Shown here: positions 7,595 to 15,897 of the stretch, one piece after another
How the letters are laid out: each line of letters begins with the position of its first letter
Position numbering within the stretch: position 1 is the stretch's first letter
NCBI GenBank assembly: GCA_041609715.1
Contig: JBFIQI010000001.1
Span: 10,220-74,219, forward strand
Source of the DNA: JABDLF01 sp041609715
GTDB taxonomy: Bacteria; Pseudomonadota; Gammaproteobacteria; Steroidobacterales; JABDLF01
Length of the DNA stretch: 64,000 nt
Direction: 5' to 3'
Translations under genes and position numbers: made by a program
The notes under the pieces: generated by a model
The model's input: only the letters and a program-made list of their open reading frames with translations
What the model was told of the DNA's origin: nothing
Database searches by the model: none

Positions 7595-8836
7595 TTAGCG
7601 CAGGCCCTCGGCGCCCGAATCATCTGCGGGCGTCTTGCTGAGCGTAGTCTCGTAAGTGCCCTTCAGAACGGCCAGCGCTTCGACCAGGCCGATTTCACGC
7701 AAGGCCGTGTTGTTTTGCAACGGATCGAGTTCGATGTCCACGCCGATGCCGGTCTCGTGAATAGACTCACCCGAAGGCGTGAAATACTTCGAGGTGGTCA
7801 GTTTCAGCGCACGACCATCCGACAGCGGCATCACCGTTTGCACCGATCCCTTGCCGAAGGTGGTGTTACCCACGATGGTGGCGCGCTTGTGATCCCGCAA
7901 CGCGCCGGCAACAATTTCCGATGCCGATGCCGAACCGGCATTCACCAACACCACGATAGCCGCGCCGTCAGACACATCGCCCGGCGTGGCGCGCATCGCA
8001 AAGCGGGCATCATCAATTCGGCCATCGCCGCTGACGATCAGGCCTTCATCCAGGAAAGCATCGGCAACTTCCACAGCAGCATCCAGCACGCCACCGGGAT
8101 TGTTCCTCAGGTCAACCACCAGCCCCTGCAGGGGACCGTCGTTGGTGCGGCGCAAACGACGCACCGCGCGGTTGAGGTCTTTACCCGTGCTTTCACTGAA
8201 AACCGCGATCCGGATATAGGCGAACCCCGGCTCCAGCAGGCGCGAGCGCACGCTGCTGACGCGAATCCGTGCCCGCGTAATTTCGTAATCGATTATTTCA
8301 TCACTGTCGCTTCGACTGATGCCCAGCTTGACGACAGTGCCCGCGTCACCGCGCAGGCGCCCGGTCATTTCTGCCAGGTTGTCCTGGGTGATGGCTTCAT
8401 CGTTGATCATCACAATTACGTCGCCGGGAAGCAGGCCCGCTTCGGTTGCCGGTGTGTCGTCCATGGGCGCAATGATCTTCAGCACGCCGTCGCGGGTGGT
8501 CACTTCAATACCGACCCCGCTGTAACTGCCCCGCGTCGTGACCTGGATATCTTCGAACTGGGACGGGTCCAGAAACGTGGAATAGGGATCGAGGCTTGAA
8601 ATCATGCCCCGGATTGCTCCCTCTATGAGCACCCCGTCGTCCACGTCCTCGACGTAATCGCGCTTGACCCGCTCCAGCACCTCGGCCAGCAGACGTGCGT
8701 CCTCCCAGGGCAGCGTATCGCTGGCCGCCGGGACAGGCTGATCGCGCTCGGCCAGCACCACGTGGCTGACGGTGAGGGCCAGACCAAGCAGGATTCCCAC
8801 GCTTGCGGCGAGCAGGCTTCTGATTTGCAGGCTCAT
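7595..8836 (-). CDS. ctpA: Carboxy-terminal processing protease (S41 family)
   Basis: The 413-residue periplasmic serine protease has an N-terminal membrane/signal segment (SLLAASVGILLGLALTVSHV). A PDZ domain (about residues 95-165, with GSYSGVGIEV and the DVIVMINDEAI strand) and an S41 domain follow. The catalytic Ser is in NAGSASASEIVAG and the Lys in TTFGKGSVQT, about 25 residues later. CtpA proteases trim C-termini of envelope proteins and, in Pseudomonas, degrade peptidoglycan endopeptidases. The ATG at 8836 starts the signal sequence; an in-frame start at 8944 would overlap envC. Its place directly after envC fits control of cell-wall hydrolysis. Confidence 0.94.
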   Translation of the reverse strand: MSLQIRSLLAASVGILLGLALTVSHVVLAERDQPVPAASDTLPWEDARLLAEVLERVKRDYVEDVDDGVLIEGAIRGMISSLDPYSTFLDPSQFEDIQVTTRGSYSGVGIEVTTRDGVLKIIAPMDDTPATEAGLLPGDVIVMINDEAITQDNLAEMTGRLRGDAGTVVKLGISRSDSDEIIDYEITRARIRVSSVRSRLLEPGFAYIRIAVFSESTGKDLNRAVRRLRRTNDGPLQGLVVDLRNNPGGVLDAAVEVADAFLDEGLIVSGDGRIDDARFAMRATPGDVSDGAAIVVLVNAGSASASEIVAGALRDHKRATIVGNTTFGKGSVQTVMPLSDGRALKLTTSKYFTPSGESIHETGIGVDIELDPLQNNTALREIGLVEALAVLKGTYETTLSKTPADDSGAEGLR

Positions 8837-8913
8837 ATTGGTTTCAGGACCGGCTTTTGACGATCCGAAGATAGCACAGCCGGATGTGGTGGTTCTGCGA
8901 ACCCGGCCACCAA

Positions 8914-10104
8914 TCATCGGTTTTTCAGGGGCTTGCCGAACCATCGATGGGGGTTCTCCGGCCGCGGGCCGTTGCGAATCTCAAAGTACAGGGCCGGCGA
9001 ACGACGGCCGCCGCTTTCGCCCACCGTAGCGACCACGTCACCGGGGCGCACCCAGTCGCCCACTTCCCGGTTGATGGTGTCGTTATGCCCGTAGAGTGAT
9101 AAGTAGCCATCGCCGTGATCGAGTATCACCAGCAGGCCGAGTCCCGGCAGCCAGTCGGCATAGGTAATGCGCCCTCTGGCCACTGCCCGCACCGGGGCAC
9201 CTCGGGGTGCCGCAACCACAACGCCGTTCCAGCGAATGCTGTTACCTGCCCGGGGCTGCCCATAATCGCTGGCAAGGCTGCCGTTGACCGGCCAGCTCAG
9301 CTTGCCGCGCAACGCCGTGAACGGCTGCTCGCCCTGTACGGGAAATTCCTGCATGAGGGCTTGGAGGTCGCGAACCAGGCGATCCAGCGCGGCTTCTTCC
9401 GATTCCAGTTGCGCGATTTCGCTGCCGCGGGCCTCGATGCGTTCGCGGATATCAGTGAGCACCTTGGATCGCGCCTGACGCGCCTCAGCGCGAGCCGCAA
9501 GCTCGGTCGCGGCCGCCGCCGCCAGTTGCGCGAGGCGTGCCGCCACCTCGGCCAGCTCCGCATCCAGACGGGCAATCTCTGCCAGTTTCTCCAGCACCGC
9601 CTGGATGCGTGCGTTGCGGGCGCGATTGAAGTAGTCGTAATAAACCATCTGCCGGCCCAGCCGGGCTGGCTCCTGTTCGTTGAGTAACAGTTTCAGGCGC
9701 TCGCCGCGACCGCTGACATAGGCGGCGCGCAGCTGCCGACCCAATGCTTCACGCTCCAGCGACAGTTCCTGCTCCCGCTGCCGGCGCTGCGTTTCCAGGC
9801 GCTGGCGCCGTGTTTCGTTATCTTCCTGTTCTCCGCGTATCGCTTGCAGCTGTGCGGCGGCAGCCGCTTCCTGTTTCTCGGCATCCCGCAGGCTTGCCGT
9901 CAGGCGGTCCCGCTTGCGGATATCGCTCTGCAAGTCATCGCGCAAGTCCTGCAGCTGCTCCCGCAGCTTTTCCAGTTCTGCGGTGCGGGCCCTGACCTCG
10001 GAAGCCTGGGCCGCGTCCAGACCCTGCGAGACACCTCCCAGGCAAATGGCCGCCACGGCCAGCATGGCCGGCAGCGCGGCCCGGCTTGGGTGGCGTCGCG
10101 ACAA
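8914..10104 (-). CDS. envC: Murein hydrolase activator EnvC
   Basis: The 396-residue periplasmic protein begins with a signal peptide (residues 1 to about 32). A long coiled coil of Glu/Arg/Leu/Gln-rich heptads spans roughly residues 35-250, and a C-terminal LytM/M23 domain occupies about 270-390. The LytM domain is degenerate: the first metal-ligand motif has become R-W-N-G and the H-x-H motif has become Y-F-E, leaving only LYGHN. This is the hallmark of EnvC, which does not cut murein but activates amidases at the division septum. The gene starts 2 b from the gpmI stop. Confidence 0.94.
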   Translation of the reverse strand: MSRRHPSRAALPAMLAVAAICLGGVSQGLDAAQASEVRARTAELEKLREQLQDLRDDLQSDIRKRDRLTASLRDAEKQEAAAAAQLQAIRGEQEDNETRRQRLETQRRQREQELSLEREALGRQLRAAYVSGRGERLKLLLNEQEPARLGRQMVYYDYFNRARNARIQAVLEKLAEIARLDAELAEVAARLAQLAAAAATELAARAEARQARSKVLTDIRERIEARGSEIAQLESEEAALDRLVRDLQALMQEFPVQGEQPFTALRGKLSWPVNGSLASDYGQPRAGNSIRWNGVVVAAPRGAPVRAVARGRITYADWLPGLGLLVILDHGDGYLSLYGHNDTINREVGDWVRPGDVVATVGESGGRRSPALYFEIRNGPRPENPHRWFGKPLKNR

Positions 10105-10106
10105 AT

Positions 10107-11654
10107 TCAGCCCTCCAGGGTGATCAATGGACGTCCCGTCATCTCAGCCGGCTGCTCGATTTCCATCAGGGCCAACAGGGTTGGTGCGATATCCGCCAGG
10201 GCACCGCCCTCGGCCACCCGGGCCGGGCGCCCGACATAAAGCAGGGGCACCGGGTTGGTGGTGTGCGCCGTGTGTGTCTGGCCGGTTTGCGGATCACTCA
10301 TCATTTCGGCATTACCGTGATCCGATGTAATCAGCCACTCCCCGCCGGCAGCCACTATGGCGTCGGCGACGCGGCCCAGGCACTCATCCAGGGCCTCGAT
10401 AGCTTTGACGGTAGCTGCAAAGTCACCACTATGACCGACCATGTCTGCGTTGGCGTAATTGCTGATAATCAAATCAAACTTGCCGCTCTCGATGGCGGCT
10501 ACCAGCTTGTCAGTCAATTCGGGCGCGCTCATCTCGGGCTGCAGGTCGTAGGTGGCAACTTTGGGAGACGGCACGAGGATGCGCTCCTCGCCCGGTGCGG
10601 CGGCCTCTTCACCACCGTTAAAGAAAAATGTCACATGTGCATATTTTTCGGTCTCGGCAATGCGCAGCTGGGTGAGTCCCAGGCCGGAGACGTAGGCACC
10701 CAGGGTGTTTGCAAGCGCCACGGGCGGAAAGGCAACGCTGGTCTCCAGTCCCTTTTCATACTCGGTCAGGCTGACGAAATCCGCGAGCGCCGGCACCCGG
10801 CCGCGATCGAAACCAGCACAGCTTTTGTCGACGAAGGAATGACTCAGTTCACGAGCACGGTCGGCCCGGTAATTCATGAATATGACGACATCGCCGTCCT
10901 GGACCCGAACCGGCTCGTCGTCGCCGGCGTTTATTCGGGTGGGTTTTACGAACTCGTCAGACTCATCCCGGGCATAGGCGTCCGCCAGGGCTGCTGCCGC
11001 CGTTGCTGCACTGTAGTCTGCGGTCCCGTGCACATACATGTCCCAGGCTCGCTTTACCCGGTCCCAGCGCTTGTCGCGGTCCATGGCGTAATATCGCCCG
11101 CAGATGCTGGCGATGCGGCCCACGCCGGCTTCCTGACAAACCGCCTGCATGCGCTCCAGAGAGGGCCCGGCACTGCGTGGCGGCATGTCGCGGCCGTCCA
11201 GCATGGCGTGGATGAACACCGACGAAGCATCCTGGTGCGCCAGCATTTTCACCAGCGCATGCATATGATCCTCGTGACTGTGAACACCGCCCGGGGACAA
11301 CAGGCCCATGACATGAATGGCGCCGCCGCTGGCGCGCGCGGCTTCGATGGCGTTTAGCAAGGCCGTATTGTTCTCAAAACTGCCATCCTCGATGGCTTGG
11401 GTTACGCGGGTGTAGTCCTGGTAAACGACGCGCCCGGCACCCAGGTTGAGGTGGCCCACCTCGGAGTTGCCCATTTGCCCATGGGGCAGCCCCACCACGA
11501 TGCCCGAAGTATCCACCAGGCCGTGAGCATACCGCTCCCACAGCCGATCCCAGTTGGGCGTGGCGGCGCTCAGGATGGCATTGTGCTCCGGCTGCTCGCT
11601 GTACCCCCAGCCATCCAGGACCGTCAGTAGCATGGGTTTCGGTCTGTCACTCAT
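10107..11654 (-). CDS. gpmI: 2,3-bisphosphoglycerate-independent phosphoglycerate mutase
   Basis: The 515-residue cytoplasmic glycolytic enzyme interconverts 3- and 2-phosphoglycerate using two Mn2+. The alkaline-phosphatase-like fold is clear: MLLTVLDGWGYS near the N-terminus with the first metal Asp, the catalytic Ser block MGNSEVGHLNLGAGRVVYQD (about residues 61-80), and the C-terminal metal block LITSDHGNAEMM (about 436-447). Two start codons are close (11660 and the ATG at 11654); the latter begins MSDRPKP and is preferred. The gene heads the gpmI-envC-ctpA-yibQ group and diverges from the rhodanese gene at 11818. Confidence 0.95.
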   Translation of the reverse strand: MSDRPKPMLLTVLDGWGYSEQPEHNAILSAATPNWDRLWERYAHGLVDTSGIVVGLPHGQMGNSEVGHLNLGAGRVVYQDYTRVTQAIEDGSFENNTALLNAIEAARASGGAIHVMGLLSPGGVHSHEDHMHALVKMLAHQDASSVFIHAMLDGRDMPPRSAGPSLERMQAVCQEAGVGRIASICGRYYAMDRDKRWDRVKRAWDMYVHGTADYSAATAAAALADAYARDESDEFVKPTRINAGDDEPVRVQDGDVVIFMNYRADRARELSHSFVDKSCAGFDRGRVPALADFVSLTEYEKGLETSVAFPPVALANTLGAYVSGLGLTQLRIAETEKYAHVTFFFNGGEEAAAPGEERILVPSPKVATYDLQPEMSAPELTDKLVAAIESGKFDLIISNYANADMVGHSGDFAATVKAIEALDECLGRVADAIVAAGGEWLITSDHGNAEMMSDPQTGQTHTAHTTNPVPLLYVGRPARVAEGGALADIAPTLLALMEIEQPAEMTGRPLITLEG

Positions 11655-11775
11655 CAGCATATTCCTTGGTTCCGGCGGTTCCCCGGGGCCGTGGCAAAAG
11701 CCGCAAGTTTAGTGAGTTTCCCGGCACAAACAAAGGGCTCCCCGGGTTGCGAGCGCGCGTTGCCCCAGGTCGCTT

Positions 11776-11784
11776 TGCTATAAT
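11776..11784 (+). promoter_or_regulatory. Extended -10 promoter for yibN-grxC-secB-gpsA
   Basis: TGCTATAAT is a perfect extended -10 (TGn plus TATAAT). No good -35 lies 16-18 b upstream, as expected for an extended -10 promoter. The predicted start near 11791 leaves a leader of about 27 b before the ATG at 11818. Confidence 0.6.
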
Positions 11785-11817
11785 GGTTTGTTTTGGAAAC
11801 GTTCGGGGGCGCTGTCC

Positions 11818-12231
11818 ATGCAGCAACTTATGGAGTTCGCGGGCAATCACCCGGTGCTGGTGGGTGCGGCACTGGTGCTGCTGGCCTTGATTCTTTATAC
11901 AGAGTTGCGTCGCAGCGGCGGCAATCAGCTGAGCGTGGCGGAGACCGTAAAATTGATGAATGCCGGCGGGCAGGTGCTTGATGTGCGCAGCCAGGACGCA
12001 TTTCATGCGGGCCATATTCTGGGGGCAAAAAACATTCCCCTGGACGAGCTTGCCGACAAGGCCGGGCAGCTCAACAAAGAGCAGGCGCTGATCGTGTGTT
12101 GCGATGCTGGCGTGTCCAGCCAGCGAGCGCTGTCGGTCTTGAGCAAGCGCGGCTTCGAGAAACTATTCAACCTGCGCGGTGGTATCCGCGCCTGGCAGCA
12201 GGATAACCTGCCGCTGAGCAAAAAAAAGTAG
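11818..12231 (+). CDS. yibN: Membrane-anchored rhodanese-like protein (YibN)
   Basis: The 137-residue protein has an N-terminal transmembrane helix (VLVGAALVLLALILYTELRR). A cytoplasmic rhodanese domain begins at about residue 35 (VKLMNAGGQVLDVRSQDAFHAGHI). The active-loop cysteine is in IVCCDAGVSSQRA, near residue 100, so the domain may carry sulfur as a persulfide. It heads the same rhodanese-grxC-secB-gpsA order as E. coli. The ATG at 11818 begins the membrane helix; an in-frame ATG at 11788 would fall on the predicted transcription start. Confidence 0.92.
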   Translation: MQQLMEFAGNHPVLVGAALVLLALILYTELRRSGGNQLSVAETVKLMNAGGQVLDVRSQDAFHAGHILGAKNIPLDELADKAGQLNKEQALIVCCDAGVSSQRALSVLSKRGFEKLFNLRGGIRAWQQDNLPLSKKK

Positions 12232-12239
12232 GAATCAAC

Positions 12240-12527
12240 TTGCGTATGACCCAACAAGAAATACAAATCTACACCGCCGGTTACTGCGGTTTCTGCCGGC
12301 GCGCCAAGGCGCTGCTGGAGAGCAAGGGCGTCAGCTTCACCGAAATTCATGTGGATCATGATCCGGCCAAACGCATGGAAATGGTGCAGCGCTGCGGCCG
12401 CCGTACCGTTCCCCAGATTTGGATCGGCGAGCAGCATATCGGTGGTTTCGATGATCTTTATGCGCTGGAACATGCCGGTGAACTCGACGAGTTGCTGGCG
12501 CCTCCCGGTGCCAGCAGTGCGGCTTGA
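12240..12527 (+). CDS. grxC: Glutaredoxin 3
   Basis: This is a 95-residue thioredoxin-fold protein. Glutaredoxins use glutathione to reduce disulfides and feed ribonucleotide reductase. The active site reads C-G-F-C at about residue 17, where GrxC usually has C-P-Y-C. The cis-proline block TVPQIWIGEQHIGGFDDL is intact. The first codon at 12240 is TTG, and an ATG at 12246 is an equally good start. The C-terminal tail PPGASSAA is short and low in complexity. It sits between yibN and secB as in E. coli. Confidence 0.92.
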   Translation: MRMTQQEIQIYTAGYCGFCRRAKALLESKGVSFTEIHVDHDPAKRMEMVQRCGRRTVPQIWIGEQHIGGFDDLYALEHAGELDELLAPPGASSAA

Positions 12528-12582
12528 AATGCAGCGCTCAGTTAACCTATACCTAACTAAAACTTACTGACAGGAAAGACCA

Positions 12583-13056
12583 ATGGCAGACACAGACCAG
12601 AACAATCAAAACAGCGCGGGGCGTAACGTCGTGGTACACCGTGTATATCTCAAGGACGCGTCCTTCGAGGCTCCCAACAGCCCGGAAGTTTTCAAGGGCA
12701 ACTGGGAACCCAAGATGACGCTGAACATCAAGGCTGAGAACAAGCCGCTGGACAGCATCAGCCCGCAGCACTGGGAAGTGTCTCTGCACGCATCGGTTGA
12801 AGCCGTGCACGATGACAAAACCGCCTTCCTGGTGGAGGTGGAACAAGCCGGCATATTTGAAATCAGCGGTTTTGAAGGCGCTGAATTCGAGCATCTTCTC
12901 GGCGCTTATTGCCCCACGGTGTTATATCCATATGCGCGCGAGGCTATCGGTAGCCTGGTCAGCAAGGGCGGCTTCCCGCAACTGGTAATTCAGCCTCTGA
13001 ATTTCGAGGCCATGTACCAGGCACACCGGGAACAGGCTGCAGCAAAGCAGGCCTGA
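12583..13056 (+). CDS. secB: Protein-export chaperone SecB
   Basis: The 157-residue tetrameric chaperone keeps precursor proteins unfolded and hands them to SecA. Conserved parts are VYLKDASFEAPNSPEVF (about residues 22-38), the acidic SecA-contact strand region near VSLHASVEAVHDDKTAFLVE, and the YPYAREAIGSLVSKGGFPQL block near residue 110. An AGGA ribosome-binding site precedes the ATG. SecB is typical of proteobacteria and supports the taxonomic placement. The next gene, gpsA, starts 29 b after its stop. Confidence 0.96.
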   Translation: MADTDQNNQNSAGRNVVVHRVYLKDASFEAPNSPEVFKGNWEPKMTLNIKAENKPLDSISPQHWEVSLHASVEAVHDDKTAFLVEVEQAGIFEISGFEGAEFEHLLGAYCPTVLYPYAREAIGSLVSKGGFPQLVIQPLNFEAMYQAHREQAAAKQA

Positions 13057-13084
13057 CCGGAAAGCACCGCGGCCCGAACGCCCG

Positions 13085-14098
13085 GTGAATAGCCACAAGC
13101 ATCCGCCCATTGCGGTGATCGGGGCCGGCTCCTGGGGAACGGCCCTGGCCATCCAGTTTGCCCGCACGGGCCGTCGCACCCTGTTATGGGGTCGTGAGCC
13201 GGGCCAGCTGCAGCGCCTGTCGGCGGAGCGCCGTAATGCACGATATCTCCCCGACGCGCCATTCCCGGATACCCTGGAAGTAGAGCCCGATCTGGCCCGG
13301 GCCGTGGCCAGCGCCCGCGACGTGCTCGTGTGCGTGCCCAGCCACGCTTTTCACGAGACCCTGGAAGCCATCAAGCCACACCTGTCCGAAGATGCCCGCT
13401 TGTGCTGGGCCACCAAGGGTTTCGAGATGGATACCGGCCGCCTGCCCCACCAGGTCGCCGCCGATGTTCTGGGCGCCAGTCTGCCCACCGCGGTCCTGTC
13501 GGGCCCGACCTTCGCCAGGGAAGTGGGCGCCGGGTTGCCTACCGCGATGACGGTGGCGTCCCAGACCGAGTCCTTTGCCCGTGACCTGGCCGAAAGCATT
13601 TCGGATCATGGCTTTCGCGCCTACACTTCGTCGGACATCTCCGGTGTAGAGGTGGGTGGCGCAGTCAAGAACGTGCTGGCCATTGGCGCCGGACTTTCAG
13701 ACGGCCTGGGTTTTGGCGCCAATACGCGCGTGGCGCTCATCACCCGCGGGCTCTCCGAGATGACCCGCCTGGGGTTGGCGCTGGGTGCGCGTCCGGAGAC
13801 TTTTATGGGTCTCGCGGGCATGGGGGACCTGATCCTTACCTGCACAGATGACCAGTCACGCAATCGGCGCATGGGGCTGGCACTGGCAGCAGGCAAAACG
13901 GTGCGGGAAGCGGAGGCTGAAATCCAGCAGGTGGTCGAAGGTGTGCAGGCCGCCCGGGCGGTTTGGCAGCTTGCCGGCAGGCTGGGCGTGGAGATGCCCA
14001 TCACCGAACAGGTTTACAAGGTGCTGTACGAGGAGCTGGCGCCGGAGCAGGCGGTGCGCAACCTCATGGGCCGCCAGTTGCGCGGCGAACACGACTGA
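13085..14098 (+). CDS. gpsA: Glycerol-3-phosphate dehydrogenase [NAD(P)+]
   Basis: The 337-residue enzyme reduces dihydroxyacetone phosphate to sn-glycerol-3-phosphate, the backbone of phospholipids. The N-terminal nucleotide-binding motif is GAGSWGTALA (about residue 13). The catalytic-lysine block GGAVKNVLAIGAG is near residue 191, and GLAGMGDLILTC near residue 242. The start is GTG at 13085. It ends the yibN-grxC-secB-gpsA group; the cysE found next in E. coli is absent here, and a convergent gene follows instead. Confidence 0.95.
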   Translation: MNSHKHPPIAVIGAGSWGTALAIQFARTGRRTLLWGREPGQLQRLSAERRNARYLPDAPFPDTLEVEPDLARAVASARDVLVCVPSHAFHETLEAIKPHLSEDARLCWATKGFEMDTGRLPHQVAADVLGASLPTAVLSGPTFAREVGAGLPTAMTVASQTESFARDLAESISDHGFRAYTSSDISGVEVGGAVKNVLAIGAGLSDGLGFGANTRVALITRGLSEMTRLGLALGARPETFMGLAGMGDLILTCTDDQSRNRRMGLALAAGKTVREAEAEIQQVVEGVQAARAVWQLAGRLGVEMPITEQVYKVLYEELAPEQAVRNLMGRQLRGEHD

Positions 14099-14109
14099 AA
14101 AAACGCCCG

Positions 14110-14802
14110 TCAGCTGTTGGCATCAAGAAAAGTGTTGACGGTCAGGCGTCCCGCGGCCGGATCCGCAGTGAAAGTCATGGACTCGGGAATAAAGCCCGAG
14201 TGCAGATTGAAGCCGCGATAGACAAGTGCCCTGTTAAAGCATGCCTGGTGAGCTGCAATCTGTTCGAACTGCCTCGTGTCACCGGCACAATACCTGGCCG
14301 GCGGCAGGCCAGCGTCGGCCGCTTCCCGGTGCAGCGCTTCACGGTAGCGGGCAAATCGCTCGCTGGTGACAGTTTCAAATCCGGTTTGCCGATGCCGGTA
14401 GAACCGGGTGCCGCCGTGCTCGGCGCCGCAGAGGAAATGCAGCAAAGCGATGCGCCCGGGATCGGTGGTATCAAAATGCGGTAGCCGCTGGATGGGCGCC
14501 AATTCATCCGGCGGCGTGGTGACCAGCGAGTAGTGGCACTCCACCAGACGTACGCCCCGGGTAATGCCAAACACCTCCCGCAGCACCGACTCCAGCAACT
14601 CACCCGCCGACGCCAGGTGATTGGGGTCTGCCGGTGAGCGCAGCCCCGGGTAGTAGGGCCCGATGGGCTTGAAGCTCCGGCTGCATGCATCTGTCACCAG
14701 GGCCTCGGGGTGCGGCAGAAAATGGTCGATCACCACCACTGGCTGCCGTTCAGCCCCATGTCGGTGCGTGGTCACTTTTGGCTGTAGTGATTGCTCAGCC
14801 AA
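14110..14802 (-). CDS. DUF6445-type protein (2-oxoglutarate/Fe(II) oxygenase-like)
   Basis: The 230-residue protein shows the PHFDTTDPG segment (His-x-Asp, about residues 107-115) and a C-terminal GRLTVNTF strand, compatible with a double-stranded beta-helix iron oxygenase. The sequence, starting with VVVIDHFLPHPEALV, resembles the DUF6445 family known from clusters with tryptophan halogenases and cupin-like proteins. No halogenase is in this window, but a cupin-like gene lies 2.4 kb away. The only usable start is TTG at 14802. The assignment as an oxygenase is inference. Confidence 0.65.
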   Translation of the reverse strand: MAEQSLQPKVTTHRHGAERQPVVVIDHFLPHPEALVTDACSRSFKPIGPYYPGLRSPADPNHLASAGELLESVLREVFGITRGVRLVECHYSLVTTPPDELAPIQRLPHFDTTDPGRIALLHFLCGAEHGGTRFYRHRQTGFETVTSERFARYREALHREAADAGLPPARYCAGDTRQFEQIAAHQACFNRALVYRGFNLHSGFIPESMTFTADPAAGRLTVNTFLDANS

Positions 14803-14968
14803 GGGTTGCGTCCAGGAACATGATGGTCATCGGGCCCTCCGGTCATGACAGCGTGGCCATGGTCTCATAGCCCTGCAGCGGGTTTGCGGAATGATCTCAT
14901 CGCCGCCAGGGAACAGCATAGCCCCGCTGGCAGGCGCAGTCCGGCGAGTCTGGCGGGGCCTGCTCGCT

Positions 14969-14990
14969 TATACTGCATTTCTCAAGGAGG
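14969..14990 (+). promoter_or_regulatory. -10 element and perfect Shine-Dalgarno before the MBL gene
   Basis: TATACT at 14969-14974 is a good -10 match without a clear -35. AAGGAGG at 14984-14990 is an ideal ribosome-binding site 6 b before the ATG at 14997. If this -10 is used, the leader would be very short, about 15 b. The rest of 14803-14968 shows nothing I can name. Confidence 0.4.
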
Positions 14991-14996
14991 TCCGTG

Positions 14997-15890
14997 ATGA
15001 AAAAAATTACCTGCCTGGTCTTACTGCTACTGGCCAAACCGGCCCTCGGTGCCGATGCAAAAATCAGCTATCAAGCCACGGAAATGGCCCCGGGCATCTT
15101 CATGCTCGAAGGCGTCGGCGGCTTCACCGGCGGCAACCTCGGCCTGTGGACCGGGGCAGATGGCGTGGTGCTGATCGACGATGGCATGCAGCCATACCTG
15201 GAGGTCATGCTGGCCACCATTGAAACCCACGCCGGCGCACCGGTTGATTTCGTCATCAACACCCATGTCCACGGCGATCACGTGGGCAACAATCCTGCGC
15301 TCAGCGAGCGCGGCGCTACCATCATTGCCCATGACAATATCCGCGCCCGCATGCTTTCCGATGGTGTGGGCGGGGGCGCGAACAAACAGCCGGCGGGCCC
15401 GCATATGCTCCCGGAAATTACTTTCGCCGATGGCGTCACCCTGCATCTGAATGGTCACCGGGGGCGCGTCCTGCATGTGCACCATGCCCACACCGATGGC
15501 GATGCGCTGGTTCATTTCCCGGACGCCGATGTCATTCATACCGGGGATGTTTTCTTCAATGGTCTGTTTCCCTACATCGATATCGACTCCGGGGGCAGTG
15601 TCGATGGTTACCTGGCGGCCCAGGACAAGGTCCTGTCGCTGGCTGGCGCTGACACCCGCATCATCCCTGGTCACGGGCCGGCCGCCGGGAAAGCAGACCT
15701 CGAGGCGGCCCATCACATGCTCATGACGGCGCGGGATCGGGTGCGCGCCCTGGTGGCGGCGGGCAAGACCCAGGAACAGATCCTCGCCCTCAACCCGCTG
15801 GCTGATTATGACGCCGACTGGAGCTGGGGCTTTATTTCCACCGAGCGCATGACCCGGACACTGGTGCGGGACGCGGCCAAGAGTAACTGA
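14997..15890 (+). CDS. Secreted metallo-beta-lactamase-fold hydrolase
   Basis: The 297-residue protein has a clear signal peptide (MKKITCLVLLLLAKPALG, cut before ADA). An MBL domain follows with the metal motif T-H-V-H-G-D-H near residue 90. Later ligands are in HHAHTDGDALVHF and the C-terminal IIPGHGP. The sequence type is that of periplasmic 'MBL fold metallo-hydrolases' related to quinoprotein-relay/SoxH-like proteins rather than clinical beta-lactamases, but I cannot give a substrate. The start is set by the ideal AAGGAGG. DUF418 follows after 7 b and is probably in the same transcript. Confidence 0.88.
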   Translation: MKKITCLVLLLLAKPALGADAKISYQATEMAPGIFMLEGVGGFTGGNLGLWTGADGVVLIDDGMQPYLEVMLATIETHAGAPVDFVINTHVHGDHVGNNPALSERGATIIAHDNIRARMLSDGVGGGANKQPAGPHMLPEITFADGVTLHLNGHRGRVLHVHHAHTDGDALVHFPDADVIHTGDVFFNGLFPYIDIDSGGSVDGYLAAQDKVLSLAGADTRIIPGHGPAAGKADLEAAHHMLMTARDRVRALVAAGKTQEQILALNPLADYDADWSWGFISTERMTRTLVRDAAKSN

Positions 15891-15897
15891 CCAGGAG

